57,836 nucleotides of DNA from Tautonia marina (GTDB lineage Bacteria > Planctomycetota > Planctomycetia > Isosphaerales > Isosphaeraceae): assembly GCF_009177065.1 (NCBI RefSeq), contig NZ_WEZF01000030.1:1-57836 (forward strand), in the 5' to 3' direction. Positions 26,353 to 35,593 of the stretch are shown in pieces (positions within the stretch are counted from its first letter, which is position 1; each line of letters opens with the position of its first letter). The notes under the pieces are model-generated. The model was not told where the DNA came from. It made no database searches and saw nothing but the letters and a program-made list of their open reading frames with translations. A program made the translations under genes and the position numbers.

Positions 26353-27396
26353 ATGTCCACCCCCCGCCAAACCCTCACCTACCTCCGCCACCTCTTCGGT
26401 CACCGCGGCATCGCTCCCAACCGGAGATACGGACAAAATTTCCTCATCGACCTGAATACGCATGACCTGATTGCCCGATCCGCCGAGCTTGCCCCCGAAG
26501 ATGTTATCCTTGAGGTTGGCCCCGGAGCCGGAGCCCTGACCACCCTGATGGCCCCCAAGGTTTCCGCCGTGGTCACGGTCGAGATCGACCCGGCGATGGC
26601 TCAGCTCACGCGAGAGGCCGTTTCAGGCTTGCCCAACGTCCGCGTCTTGCAACTGGACGCCCTCTCGAAAAAATCCGAGATCAATCCCGAGGTCCTCGAC
26701 AACCTGCAGGCCGGCCTGGCCGTCGCGCCCGATCGCCGCCTGAAGCTCGTGGCGAACCTGCCCTACAACGTGGCAACGCCCATCATCAGCAACTTGCTGG
26801 TTCATCCCGATCTTTGCCCGGTCATGATGGTCGTCACCATTCAGCGCGAGTTGGCCGACCGCATGCTCGCCGAACCCAATACCGAGATGTACGGCTCCCT
26901 CTCCGTCATGGTCCAGGCCCTGGCCGATGTGGAGATCGTCCGCATCCTCTCGCCCAAGGTCTTCTGGCCGCAGCCGAGGGTCGAGTCGGCCATCATCAAG
27001 ATCGTGCCGGTCGCCGAGAAACGCGAGGCCATTCCCGACCTCCCCTGGTTCCACGAGGTCGTCCGCCGCGTCTTCACCCTGCGTCGCAAGAATCTCCGAG
27101 GCGTCCTCTACAGCCTCTGGAAACCCCAGTGGACCAGCAAGGCCGAGGTCGACACCCTGCTCGAATCGATCGACCTGACCGGCGAGGTCCGTGCCGAAGC
27201 CATGAACGTTACTGAATTCATCGATCTTGCCGAAGCCCTCCGCGCCCGATTCGGCCGCAACCCCGCCGAACTCCCCGACCCCTCCCTCACCGATCCCCCC
27301 CCCTATGACTTCCACTCCCGCGACGACGACGCAGACGCAGATGGTGATGGTGACGGTGGCGATGGCGGCGGCGATGGCGGGGGGGGCGACGGTTGA
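26353..27396 (+). CDS. rsmA: 16S rRNA dimethyladenosine transferase KsgA/RsmA with acidic Gly tail
   Basis: This 347-residue enzyme dimethylates two adjacent adenosines near the 3' end of 16S rRNA, using SAM, late in 30S assembly. Motif I is EVGPGAGALT (about residue 54). The catalytic motif NLPYNVATPI (about residue 138) is intact, as is RRYGQNFL at the N-terminus. Typical KsgA proteins have 265-300 residues. Here the last 26 or so residues are a run of Asp and Gly (about 322-347) made by a GAC/GGT-type microsatellite at 27323-27391. There is no clear ribosome-binding site; the bases before the ATG are pyrimidine-rich because they belong to element B. The start is fixed by the family N-terminus. 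Confidence 0.94.
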   Translation: MSTPRQTLTYLRHLFGHRGIAPNRRYGQNFLIDLNTHDLIARSAELAPEDVILEVGPGAGALTTLMAPKVSAVVTVEIDPAMAQLTREAVSGLPNVRVLQLDALSKKSEINPEVLDNLQAGLAVAPDRRLKLVANLPYNVATPIISNLLVHPDLCPVMMVVTIQRELADRMLAEPNTEMYGSLSVMVQALADVEIVRILSPKVFWPQPRVESAIIKIVPVAEKREAIPDLPWFHEVVRRVFTLRRKNLRGVLYSLWKPQWTSKAEVDTLLESIDLTGEVRAEAMNVTEFIDLAEALRARFGRNPAELPDPSLTDPPPYDFHSRDDDADADGDGDGGDGGGDGGGGDG

Positions 27397-27547
27397 ACAT
27401 CGCTCGGGAATGGCGCTTCCGAACCATCCCGCATCCTTTCGATCGAGCGAGACGGTATGATGGGGGCAATCGTTCGACCCGGGATCGAGGCACGTCCCGT
27501 GGTCCCTCATCACGGATACAAATAAGCGAATCGGGGAGGAAACGGGC

Positions 27548-30010
27548 GTGACGCTCGACCTCGGCAATGGTCGCCGGCTGGTCCTGGCCGTGGGTGATGA
27601 CGGGTGGATCTGGCTCGCGGCCGGGGCGGTCGCGCTCGGCGTGCTCCTGGCCCTTTCCCGGTACGAACGGCGATTGGTCCCCCGGACCACCGCTTGGCTC
27701 CTGCTCGGCTTGCGCATCGCGGCGGCGCTGGCCTTGGTCGTCGCTCTGCTCGAACCGATCGCCGCGCGCTCATGGACCGAGCGCATCGAGGGCCGTTTGC
27801 TCGTTGGGGTCGATGTCTCGGCCAGCATGGACACGACCGACGCCCGCCGCCCCCCCGACGAGGCCGACCGCCTCCGCAATGCCCCCGGCCTCGCTCCTCC
27901 CGCCGCCGACGCGCCGCTCGACCCTTCTCGACTCGCCACCGCCTCCCGCATCCTCCGGGGAGACGCCCTGGCCGAGCTTGATCGGTCGTTCGTCGTCGAG
28001 ACCTTCCGCTTCGCGCGCTCGACCGTTCCCGTCGAACTCGACCCCCTGGCCGAATCGCTCGATCGCGCCAATCCCCTGGTCGATGACCCCGACGACCGCC
28101 TTGCGACCGACTGGGGAACCGTACTCGAACGCGCTTTGGTCGATGACACGTCAACACCCGTCCTCGGTGTTGTCCTTTTGACCGATGGCCTCCGTAATTC
28201 TCCTCCCGAGGAATCGCGCGCCCGATCCGACGACCTCGCCGATCGCCTCGCCCGCGACGGAATTCCCGTCTTTCCCGTCCTGATCGGCTCGACCATCCCC
28301 CCCCGAGACACCGCGATCACCGCGATCCGAGCCCCCGAATCCACCTTCTCAGGCGACTCGGTTTCCATCGACGTTGAGGTCAAAGCCGATGGATTCGAGC
28401 CAGGAGTGGAAATCCCTGTCACCCTCGACGTGCCCGGCGTCGGCACCTTGCGCGAGGTTGTTCCCGCAGGCCCCGACGGCTCGCGCCCTGTCGCCTCGTT
28501 CCGCGTCACGCTCGAAGAACCGGGGTCATGGGAACTCGTTGCCACCGTCGAGCCCCCCGAACCCCCCGACGAACGCCCCGCAAACGACCAGCGTTCCGCC
28601 ACCATCCTCGTTAGCGATCAACCCGCCCGCGTTCTGCTCGTCGATGCCGAGGCCCGCTGGGAATTCCGCTACCTCCGCGCCGCCCTCGATCGCGACCGTC
28701 GCGTTGAGCTTTCGACCGTCCTTCTTGCCCCTCCCCCTCCTTCGGATGCCTCCGTCCCCACCTTTGCCCAAACCTTGCCCCTTGCTCCCCCCGAAGGCTC
28801 CGACGATCCCGACCCGCTCACCGATTTTGATGTGATTCTCCTGGGTGATCTTCCTCCTGAGCTGACACCGGCAGATCTCTGGAATCGCTTGCATGCCTAT
28901 GTGTCCGATCACGGCGGCACCCTCGTCCTCACCGCCGGTCCCCGCTCCTGGCCGTCGGCCTGGCAAGACAACGACCTGGCCCGTTCGCTCGTGCCTGTCC
29001 TCGATCCGAGCCTCCTCCCCATCGACCCCGCCGCCATCGACCCCGACCGAGCCACCTTGCCCCCCGGTGTCTCCGTCGTGCCCGCCGACGAGGCCGCTGC
29101 CTCCCCAACCGACTGGCCCATGCTCCAGTTCGCCGCCGACCCCATCGCAAGCCGCGCCGTCTGGGAAGGGCTCGCCCCCCTGACCTGGGCCCTCGCCGGC
29201 CAGGCCAAGCCGGGAGCCATCCCCTTGCTCGTGCCCGACTCCGCCGGGGGAATCCCATCGACGGTTGCCGTGGCCGCTGCGCATTCCTACGGCCTGGGCA
29301 AGGTCTTTTGGATCGGCACCGACGGCACCTGGCGCTGGCGGCTCCGGGTCGGCGACGCCTACCACCACCGCTTCTGGGGCCAGGTGATTCGCTGGGCCGC
29401 CGCGGCCACTCCCCCCAGCGGCAACCGCCTCGTCCGCTTCGGCCCCGACCGCCCCACCGTCCCTTCCGGCGCCCCGTTCCCCCTCTTCGCCCGCTTCTCC
29501 AGCGACGTTCCCGGCCTCGGCCCCGACCTCATCGCCGCCGTCCGCATCCTCGACGCAACCGACCCCGATCCCTCCCCCTCCGACTCCCCGCTCGCCCTCG
29601 TCCCGCTGCACCCCTCTCCCGACCGCCCCGGCACCTTCGAGGCCCTCGCCCCCGCCTTGCCCCCCGGCCGCTACCGCGCCCTGCTCGACGCCCCCTCCCT
29701 CTCCCCTTTCTTCACCTCCTCCGGCCTTGCTGCCCCCGAGACCACCTTCACCGTCTCCCCTGAGCCCACCACCGAATTGATCGACCTCGCCTCCGATCCC
29801 TCCCTCCTCTCCTCCCTCGCCTCCACCACCGGCGGCCAACTCGTCCCCGACGTCTCCGCCGGCCAGCTCCCCTCCCTCCTCCGCTCCCAGACCCTCGACC
29901 GCACCCTCACCGCCGAGACCCCCCTCTGGGACACCCCCCTCGGCCTGATCGCTTTCTTCTCCCTCCTCACCGCCGAGTGGCTCGTCCGCAAGCGCGCAGG
30001 ATTGCATTGA
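27548..30010 (+). CDS. Large membrane-anchored VWA-domain protein
   Basis: This 820-residue protein has two N-terminal helices (about 20-37 and 50-68), then a VWA domain whose MIDAS start is canonical (D89-V-S91-A-S93-M). VVLLTDGLRNSPPEESRAR continues the Rossmann-like core. A beta-rich region (DSVSIDVEVKADGFEPGVE) follows, then a glutamine-amidotransferase-like region (VLLVDAEARWEFRYLRAALD, FDVILLGDLPPE), and a final helix (LGLIAFFSLLTAEWLV) near the C-terminus. The plan matches planctomycete proteins paired with BatA-type proteins in MoxR-DUF58 clusters, and complements the BatA protein at 12536. The start is a GTG at 27548 with GGGAGGA before it. Codon use becomes extremely C-rich toward the 3' end. 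The role is unknown. Confidence 0.85.
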   Translation: MTLDLGNGRRLVLAVGDDGWIWLAAGAVALGVLLALSRYERRLVPRTTAWLLLGLRIAAALALVVALLEPIAARSWTERIEGRLLVGVDVSASMDTTDARRPPDEADRLRNAPGLAPPAADAPLDPSRLATASRILRGDALAELDRSFVVETFRFARSTVPVELDPLAESLDRANPLVDDPDDRLATDWGTVLERALVDDTSTPVLGVVLLTDGLRNSPPEESRARSDDLADRLARDGIPVFPVLIGSTIPPRDTAITAIRAPESTFSGDSVSIDVEVKADGFEPGVEIPVTLDVPGVGTLREVVPAGPDGSRPVASFRVTLEEPGSWELVATVEPPEPPDERPANDQRSATILVSDQPARVLLVDAEARWEFRYLRAALDRDRRVELSTVLLAPPPPSDASVPTFAQTLPLAPPEGSDDPDPLTDFDVILLGDLPPELTPADLWNRLHAYVSDHGGTLVLTAGPRSWPSAWQDNDLARSLVPVLDPSLLPIDPAAIDPDRATLPPGVSVVPADEAAASPTDWPMLQFAADPIASRAVWEGLAPLTWALAGQAKPGAIPLLVPDSAGGIPSTVAVAAAHSYGLGKVFWIGTDGTWRWRLRVGDAYHHRFWGQVIRWAAAATPPSGNRLVRFGPDRPTVPSGAPFPLFARFSSDVPGLGPDLIAAVRILDATDPDPSPSDSPLALVPLHPSPDRPGTFEALAPALPPGRYRALLDAPSLSPFFTSSGLAAPETTFTVSPEPTTELIDLASDPSLLSSLASTTGGQLVPDVSAGQLPSLLRSQTLDRTLTAETPLWDTPLGLIAFFSLLTAEWLVRKRAGLH

Positions 30011-30047
30011 GTTGTGCTGATATGTATTTAAGAGTACGCCTCGCCCG

Positions 30048-30144
30048 CGGGTGGCCCCGATTGCTCGCCAACCGGGGTCGCGCAGCGACAAGTGGTCACT
30101 CTGAGGCGCTCTACAGCCTCTTGCGGCTCCGCCGCCCCGTGGCC
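30048..30144. repeat. Palindromic intergenic element A, copy 2, inverted
   Basis: The sequence is the reverse complement of much of 2289-2386. Both ends agree closely (GGCGGCGGAGCCGCAAGAGG at one end, CGGGTGGCCCCGATTGCTCG at the other) while the central 30 bases differ. It lacks the outer half of one terminal arm found in copy 1. It lies 37 bases after the VWA gene stop and may act as a transcription barrier. Confidence 0.72.
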
Positions 30145-30452
30145 TTCCTCACGATATGGGGAAGGCCAAGCCGCATGCACTCCCAAACCAACATGGATCT
30201 CCAACGTGCATTTTGGCCCATGTGCTTACGCGAAACAGCACACGGAATCCTGTGATTCAGTCGTGCATTGACAGGCATTCATGGCCCGCGATACGATGCA
30301 TCATTCCTGGCCTCTTGATGGCGTTCGGAAGTGCGATCACGTCCCACTCGTCACGTTTTTGCAATTGAGTAGACGCAGATTTGTGGATCGGTTTCGCCCG
30401 TGGGGCGATGGGCCTGCCTCGTTCTCCTCTTCGATGCGGAGGATTCTCGACG

Positions 30453-31808
30453 ATGAGACAGACGTGTCTGGTGGTGTGTTGCTGGCTTGGTGCCTTGTCG
30501 CTGTCGGCGTCGGCACAGGACAGTCCCTCCCGTGAACTTTATCGCGCTCCCGTCTTCAACGGTGGCGATCCGATCGTCCGAGAAATTTCCGAGGATGGGC
30601 TCTACGTGGCCCACACGGCCAGGGAGGTCATCCGCAACAACAAAGGCGATGTCCAGCTCTACGGACAAACACTCGACGATGGAATTCCCGGCACCACCTG
30701 GGGCGCGGCGACGATGCAGGTGGTTCAGCGAACCCGCGACGGCTCGTTCGCACTGGTTGTGAGCCAGTTGCTGAACAACCGACAAAATGAAAGTCCCTTC
30801 AACAAGGAGCTGCCGGCGTTCGAATCCCTCCTCTACGACGCCCCCCCCGAGGTCGTGATCCGTTTCCCGGCCGAAGTCCGCGGGACCATTCCCGCGATCA
30901 CCACCTCGTTCTTCGGGGCGCCTCACACCTTGCGACTGATGGCCGGGGACCGTTCCAAGCACCGGCTCGCCGACATCAATCTGCAAGCTCCCAAGGCCCC
31001 CGAGCAATCCCTTCCGATCCGAAATACCCTGGATCGCTGGACCAGTTCCCTCGACCGCATTGTTTTCGGCAACGGCACGTCATACCTCGATGGGAGTCTC
31101 CGCCTGGTGAACCTCACCGGCCGAGGACCGGAATCGGTCCCGCTCGACTTCATCAACAAGGTCCCAAGCCGCTTCTCCAAAGGGCCGGGGCGGATCTCTC
31201 CGGGGCTGGACGATCAGTCCTTGCTGGTCCATTATCAGGAAGGCCTGATCCTTTGGAGCCTGTCAGGGCAACAACGCGCGACCTTTCCCTACGATCCCTC
31301 GGTAATCCCGCCCAACCGAGCCTACTCCGTGGCCATGCTCTCGGGCGATCGCGCGCTCCTGATGGAACGAGACGGCGACCTGTTCCTCATCGACCTCAAC
31401 GCCGGAGCCCTCCTCGCCCGCCATCACGTCGATGCCATCTTGACCGAGCCCGGCATCCAGTACGTGGCCGGTTCCGGTACGTACGTCTGCATGAGGACCG
31501 CAAACAAGCAGGAATACCGCGCCATGTGCCTTAAGATCGATGGCGACACGATCCAGGGGCCCTGGTGGGTTCCCGATCCCGAAACCGGCCGGCCGCTCAC
31601 CCCCGTCACGAACCTCAACGCTGCCCGCCGCGCCCCCACCCTCGCCGTCGAAACCGCCGGTCAATTGACCAGCAGGATGACCCCCGAAGAACGCCGGCGC
31701 GCGCTTCCCCGCATCCTCCTTGTCGATCTCGATCACCTCACCCGCGCCGCCCCCGCCGACGCCGAGGACAACGCCGTTCCCTTCCTGCGTGGCCGATCGT
31801 CCCAGTAA
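30453..31808 (+). CDS. Secreted protein of unknown function, WD/beta-propeller-like composition
   Basis: This 451-residue protein begins with a signal peptide (MRQTCLVVCCWLGALSLSAS, cleavage near SAQD). The mature part is rich in beta-strand patterns, such as REISEDGLYVAHTAREVI, RTRDGSFALVVSQLL, GLDDQSLLVHYQEGLILWSL and LMERDGDLFLIDLNAGALLA. These recall propeller blades, but no diagnostic WD or NHL motif is present. No catalytic signature is seen. The ATG at 30453 follows GGAGG at nine bases; starts further upstream would add a leader before the signal. A hairpin lies 40 bases after the stop. I do not recognise a named family. Confidence 0.75.
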   Translation: MRQTCLVVCCWLGALSLSASAQDSPSRELYRAPVFNGGDPIVREISEDGLYVAHTAREVIRNNKGDVQLYGQTLDDGIPGTTWGAATMQVVQRTRDGSFALVVSQLLNNRQNESPFNKELPAFESLLYDAPPEVVIRFPAEVRGTIPAITTSFFGAPHTLRLMAGDRSKHRLADINLQAPKAPEQSLPIRNTLDRWTSSLDRIVFGNGTSYLDGSLRLVNLTGRGPESVPLDFINKVPSRFSKGPGRISPGLDDQSLLVHYQEGLILWSLSGQQRATFPYDPSVIPPNRAYSVAMLSGDRALLMERDGDLFLIDLNAGALLARHHVDAILTEPGIQYVAGSGTYVCMRTANKQEYRAMCLKIDGDTIQGPWWVPDPETGRPLTPVTNLNAARRAPTLAVETAGQLTSRMTPEERRRALPRILLVDLDHLTRAAPADAEDNAVPFLRGRSSQ

Positions 31809-31848
31809 GGCACATCGCATCTGCGAGAACGCCTCAATCACGCCGTAT

Positions 31849-31878
31849 GCCCCGGACAACGCCCGCGTGGTCCGGGGC
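31849..31878 (+). terminator. Hairpin after the secreted-protein gene
   Basis: Arms GCCCCGGAC (31849-31857) and GTCCGGGGC (31870-31878) pair perfectly over nine bases around a 12-base loop. It starts 40 bases past the stop at 31808. There is no T-run, so intrinsic termination is only possible, not proven. Confidence 0.4.
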
Positions 31879-32509
31879 GCGGAGCGCCCCGAGGCGTTCC
31901 GGTGAGGTCTGGCTTGACTGCCAGGCGAGGCCTCCGCTTCGACCAGTTGCGGCGTTGCTTTCCGGAGAACGGGAGCGTCGTTCGGGCCGCCTGCATTCTC
32001 AAATGCCCGACTCCTCATCCTTCTCAACCAGCCAGCGAGGATGCTCGGCCCGGTTGATTTGCCTCGTCGGCCGGTTTGTGTGACTGCCGGGCCGGATTTC
32101 CACGATGATATGAAGGGGCAGGGGAGTCGCTCGATCGGGCCTCCCCACGCGCCGAGGGGCCCCATGCCTTTGCTCTCCGGGGCACCCCTCAACTCGGCCG
32201 GGTGTCTTTGGCAATCGGGTCGGAGCAAGACCATCGGGAGATGCCGGGGCACCCCCTGAGCCATCGCGCGAAACGAACCCACGCACGGGTTCCGAGCCGC
32301 GCCTCGCGGCGATCGGCAGGCGATGCGAGGTGCTCAGGATTCTCCTTTCGATCTCGAACAGGGGAATTCCCGAAACGAACGAGAGGCGATCGACGCAACC
32401 CTTTGTGAGTAAACCAAAATCGGGCGCCCCTGCCCAGCGCACCAAGGCGCACCGGGCCGGTGCATCGAGGCGCACCGGGCCAGTGAGATGGCTGAGGAGG
32501 AAGGGAGAA
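31879..32509. other. Convergent intergenic region, no gene seen
   Basis: These 631 bases lie between two convergent genes. Open frames exist on both strands, but their products are Arg/Pro-rich and show no domain. A short direct repeat, GGCGCACCGGGCC, occurs twice near 32447-32481. I see no RNA gene or terminator beyond the hairpin at 31849. Confidence 0.45.
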
Positions 32510-33421
32510 TCAGGAGGCGGGCTTCGGCTCGTCCTGGTTGGCTTCGAGCTGGGCCTGAGAGGGGGTGGCGCTGGGGACACCCCCCTCGGGGACCTCGCCG
32601 CCGGCGGCCCAGACGAGGGCGTTGAGGACGACCGTGCGGAAGTTGTCGTCCCCCCAGTTCCAGTGGACGTGGCCGCCGGTGAAGCCGAAGCCGCGGCCGC
32701 CGTCGGGACGCTCGTAGGCCCAGGCGACGTGCTGGGGCTCTCCGGCGGCCACCGCGCGGCGGACGTCGGGGTTGCCGCTGCGGTCGCCGTCGGGGCGGGA
32801 GAGGGAGGACTCGGGCGGCACGGCGGTGAGGATCGGCGTCACCCCCTCCATCTTGGGACGGAACCGCATGTGGTAATACCACTCGTCGTTGATGCCGAAG
32901 GGCTCGACGCCCCGGGTGATCGGGTGGTCGGGCAGCTCGGCGAAGGTCGGGGTCCAGTGCGGGTTGACCGACCAGTGCAGCTCGAAGTAGCCGCCGATCC
33001 AGTCCAGGAAGTCGTCCCCTCCGGGAGACCCGGCGGGCACCTCGACGGCAAAGTGCAGGCAGGCCAGGCCGACTCCCTTCTTCATGAGATCGTCGAGGAA
33101 GTCGCGGTGGGGCAGGGCGGGGTGGCCCCCCGCGCCATCGGAGTAAATCACGATGGCGTCGGCCCCGTCGAAGACGGCGTTGTCTTCGGGCCAGCCGTCG
33201 GTGACCACCTTCGCGGTGTAGCCGGGCATGCCCGCTTCGAGGGCCTCGGCCAGCAAGAGACACCCCGCGCGGTGTTCATGGGCCCCGTAACCGTGGCTCT
33301 GCTTGCCGGCGACGAAGACAACCGTCTTCGTCTGCTCGTCGTCGGCGAGGGTGTTCGGAACGACCGGCGATGCCAGCAGGGCGGTCAGCGTGGCGATCAG
33401 GCAACTGAGGGAGCGTGTCAT
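32510..33421 (-). CDS. Secreted ThuA-domain protein (second of two)
   Basis: A 303-residue protein with a signal peptide (MTRSLSCLIATLTALLASP) and a ThuA-like fold. Conserved stretches include VVFVAGKQSHGYGAHEHRAG, VVTDGWPED, AIVIYSDGAGGHP, GVGLACLHFAVE, IGGYFELHWSVNPHW, DEWYYHMRFRP and FGFTGGHVHWNW. The last stretch ends in the metal- or ligand-contact His region of the family. It is longer than the first copy, with an insertion around residues 135-160 and a low-complexity tail after residue 280. The two paralogs are only distantly alike, so they are not a recent duplication. The reaction is unknown. The ATG at 33421 begins the signal peptide. Confidence 0.9.
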   Translation of the reverse strand: MTRSLSCLIATLTALLASPVVPNTLADDEQTKTVVFVAGKQSHGYGAHEHRAGCLLLAEALEAGMPGYTAKVVTDGWPEDNAVFDGADAIVIYSDGAGGHPALPHRDFLDDLMKKGVGLACLHFAVEVPAGSPGGDDFLDWIGGYFELHWSVNPHWTPTFAELPDHPITRGVEPFGINDEWYYHMRFRPKMEGVTPILTAVPPESSLSRPDGDRSGNPDVRRAVAAGEPQHVAWAYERPDGGRGFGFTGGHVHWNWGDDNFRTVVLNALVWAAGGEVPEGGVPSATPSQAQLEANQDEPKPAS

Positions 33422-33625
33422 GATCGGGAGAGCCTCGCAAGCGATCCAAAGGAACGGACGACCCTCGGCCTCCCCGGTTGCCGATCGGAACTCGGTTCAA
33501 GGGGGGCCTCCTTCGGGCTTACGATACCGCGGTCGGCCGAGCCGTGCCACGAGATCATCACGACCCGGCAGAAAGGAGCCACGGGAGACGCGGCAATCAG
33601 CCCGTCATCACGTATACTGAGTGAC

Positions 33626-34582
33626 ATGAGCCCCGAATTGATCCCCCTCATCCGCTGCCGATCGTGTCGAGCCGCCCTGGAGCCGAATCCGGACCCGGCG
33701 GGAGCGGCAACCTTGCGCTGCGTCGGTTGTGGCGCCTCGTATCCGATCGTCTCCGGCGTGCCCAGGCTCGCCGAGAATCCCTATGTCGCCAGCTTCGGCC
33801 GCCAGTGGAACCGCTACGACGTGGTCCGCGACGAGGAAGACGAGGCCGTCTTCCGGGTGAAGACCGGGGTCGATCCGCAGAGCCTCGCCGGCAAACTCGT
33901 GCTCGACGCCGGGTGCGGCGGCGGCCGATACGCCCGCTTGCTCGCCCGGATGGGGGCGACCGTGCTCGGCGTCGATCTGAGCGACGCGGTGGACCAGGCC
34001 GCAAAGGCCACCGCCGAGTTCCCCAACGCCGCAATCGTTCAGGCCGACCTGCTCGACCTGCCGCTGGCCGAATCAGCCTTCGACCTCGTCTTCTCCATCG
34101 GCGTTTTGCACCACAGCCCCGACCCGCGCCGGGCCTTTGCCGAGATCGCCCGCCGCGTCAAGCCCGGCGGCCGCCTGGCCGTCTGGCTCTACCGCAAGAA
34201 CACCCCGCCGCAGGAGTGGATCAACAGCGCCCTCCGCGTCGTCACCTCCCGGATGCCCGCCCGGGTCCTTGAGCCGATCAGCGCGGGGCTCGGCGTTCTT
34301 GGCAGCATCCCGATTTTGAAACAAACACTCAATAAGGCTTTCAATTTCTCAAATCATCCTGATTGGACCCTCCGCGTCTGCGACAATTTCGACTGGTACG
34401 CCCCGACCTACCAGTCGCATCACACCGTGGCCGAGCTTCGTTCCTGGTTCGTGGCCGAAGGCTTCGGCGACCTGGTCGAGCTACGCCCCTTGAAGGCGGG
34501 ACGCGTGTATGATTGGGCCTATGATCATGATCTCATCATTGGCAGCGGTGTGAACGTGGCCGGCACCCGGCTCGGCGGCTGA
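33626..34582 (+). CDS. SAM-dependent methyltransferase with N-terminal zinc ribbon
   Basis: The protein has 318 residues. A Trm112-like zinc ribbon opens it (C11, C14, C32, C35), followed by a class I methyltransferase domain with motif I LVLDAGCGGGRYARLLA (about residue 91) and FDLVFSIGVLHHSPDP at motif IV. The C-terminal 90 residues include SHHTVAELRSWFVAEGF, as in lipid- or quinone-related methyltransferases, though the substrate is not identifiable. The ATG at 33626 lies only eight bases after a TATACT box (33613-33618), so the mRNA may have little or no leader; no Shine-Dalgarno sequence is seen. It is divergent from the second ThuA gene. Confidence 0.88.
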   Translation: MSPELIPLIRCRSCRAALEPNPDPAGAATLRCVGCGASYPIVSGVPRLAENPYVASFGRQWNRYDVVRDEEDEAVFRVKTGVDPQSLAGKLVLDAGCGGGRYARLLARMGATVLGVDLSDAVDQAAKATAEFPNAAIVQADLLDLPLAESAFDLVFSIGVLHHSPDPRRAFAEIARRVKPGGRLAVWLYRKNTPPQEWINSALRVVTSRMPARVLEPISAGLGVLGSIPILKQTLNKAFNFSNHPDWTLRVCDNFDWYAPTYQSHHTVAELRSWFVAEGFGDLVELRPLKAGRVYDWAYDHDLIIGSGVNVAGTRLGG

Positions 34583-34619
34583 GGGCCGCTTCGCGAGGGG
34601 TGCCGGTGCCGGGATCGGC

Positions 34620-35540
34620 TCAGTCGCCCGGATGGTAGCCGGTCAGGGTGGTTTCGATCCGATAAAGGCTCACGCCTGCGGTGATATAGAGGGTCGAGCG
34701 GTCGGGGCCGCCGAACTCGACGTTCGTGGGGTTGGCGGGGGTGGGGATGAAGTCGATGGGGGTGCCGTCGGGCTTGTAGATGTAAACGCCCCCGAGTCGA
34801 CCGGCCCCGGCGGTGGCGACGATCAGGCCGTCGGTGGTGATGGTCATGCCGTCGATGCCGCGCCCCAGGCCGAAGTCCTTGATCTTGCGGGGGTTCGAGA
34901 CGTCGCCGGTCTCGGGGTCGAGGTCCAGGCGGATCAAGGCCCGACGCTCGGGACCGTTGTCGGAGACGTAGAGATAGCGGTCATCGGGGCTGACAACGAC
35001 GCCGTTGGGCTTGCTGGCGGTTGTCTCCAGGCGGGTGACGGTGCCGTCCGGGTCGATCCGGAAGACGGCTTCGAAGTCCAGTTCGCGGGGCTCGTCTCCG
35101 ACGTATCGGGGGTCAGACACATAGACACGCCCCTTGCTGTCAACGGCCACGTCGTTGGGGCTGTTGAACCGCTTCCCCTCGTAGCCGTCGGCCAGGGTGC
35201 GGATGGTGCCGTCGGCCTCGGTGATCGAGACGCGGCGGTTGCCCCCCGTGTTCGCCCCCTCGGCGACGACGAGGCGGCCATCAGGGGTGAAGATCAGGCC
35301 GTTCGACCGGCCGCTCGGGTCGCGGAAGGCGGTCGTTTCTCCCGTCTCGGGGTCGAACCGCATCATCCGGTTGCCGATGTCCGAGAACAGGATCGACCCG
35401 TCGGCGGCCATCGCCCCCCCCTCGGTGAACTCCCCCTCCGACCAGAGGGTTTCCAGGGTCGCCCCCGGCTTCACCACTCCCGAGGGAACAGCCACTGTGG
35501 CGGTCGGCATCAAGAGAACGGCAAGTGTCGCGGCAAGCAT
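34620..35540 (-). CDS. SMP-30/gluconolactonase/LRE-like secreted protein
   Basis: This 306-residue protein is a six-bladed beta-propeller of the SGL family. After the signal peptide (MLAATLAVLLMPTATVA) the key stretches are SEGEFTEGGAMAADGSILFSD, with the Glu of the metal site, then RFNSPNDVAVDSKGRVYVSD with Asn and Asp ligands. KPNGVVVSPDDRYLYVSDNG, with a second Asn and Asp, and GRGIDGMTITTDGL follow. Such enzymes open lactone rings of sugar acids using a divalent metal; secreted planctomycete members may act on polysaccharide products. The ATG at 35540 has GAGGAG eight bases upstream and is preferred over the ATG at 35561. Element C lies in its upstream region. Confidence 0.92.
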   Translation of the reverse strand: MLAATLAVLLMPTATVAVPSGVVKPGATLETLWSEGEFTEGGAMAADGSILFSDIGNRMMRFDPETGETTAFRDPSGRSNGLIFTPDGRLVVAEGANTGGNRRVSITEADGTIRTLADGYEGKRFNSPNDVAVDSKGRVYVSDPRYVGDEPRELDFEAVFRIDPDGTVTRLETTASKPNGVVVSPDDRYLYVSDNGPERRALIRLDLDPETGDVSNPRKIKDFGLGRGIDGMTITTDGLIVATAGAGRLGGVYIYKPDGTPIDFIPTPANPTNVEFGGPDRSTLYITAGVSLYRIETTLTGYHPGD

Positions 35541-35593
35541 GGCAGGTGCTCCTCGGAGCATGAAGAGAGAAATCTCGGAGAGAAGACAAGTTC

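Noticed and set aside
31999-32580. Minus-strand open frame of 193 residues between the secreted protein and second ThuA gene
   Set aside because: Arg/Pro-rich product without domain or signal, and it overlaps the ThuA 3' end in another frame.
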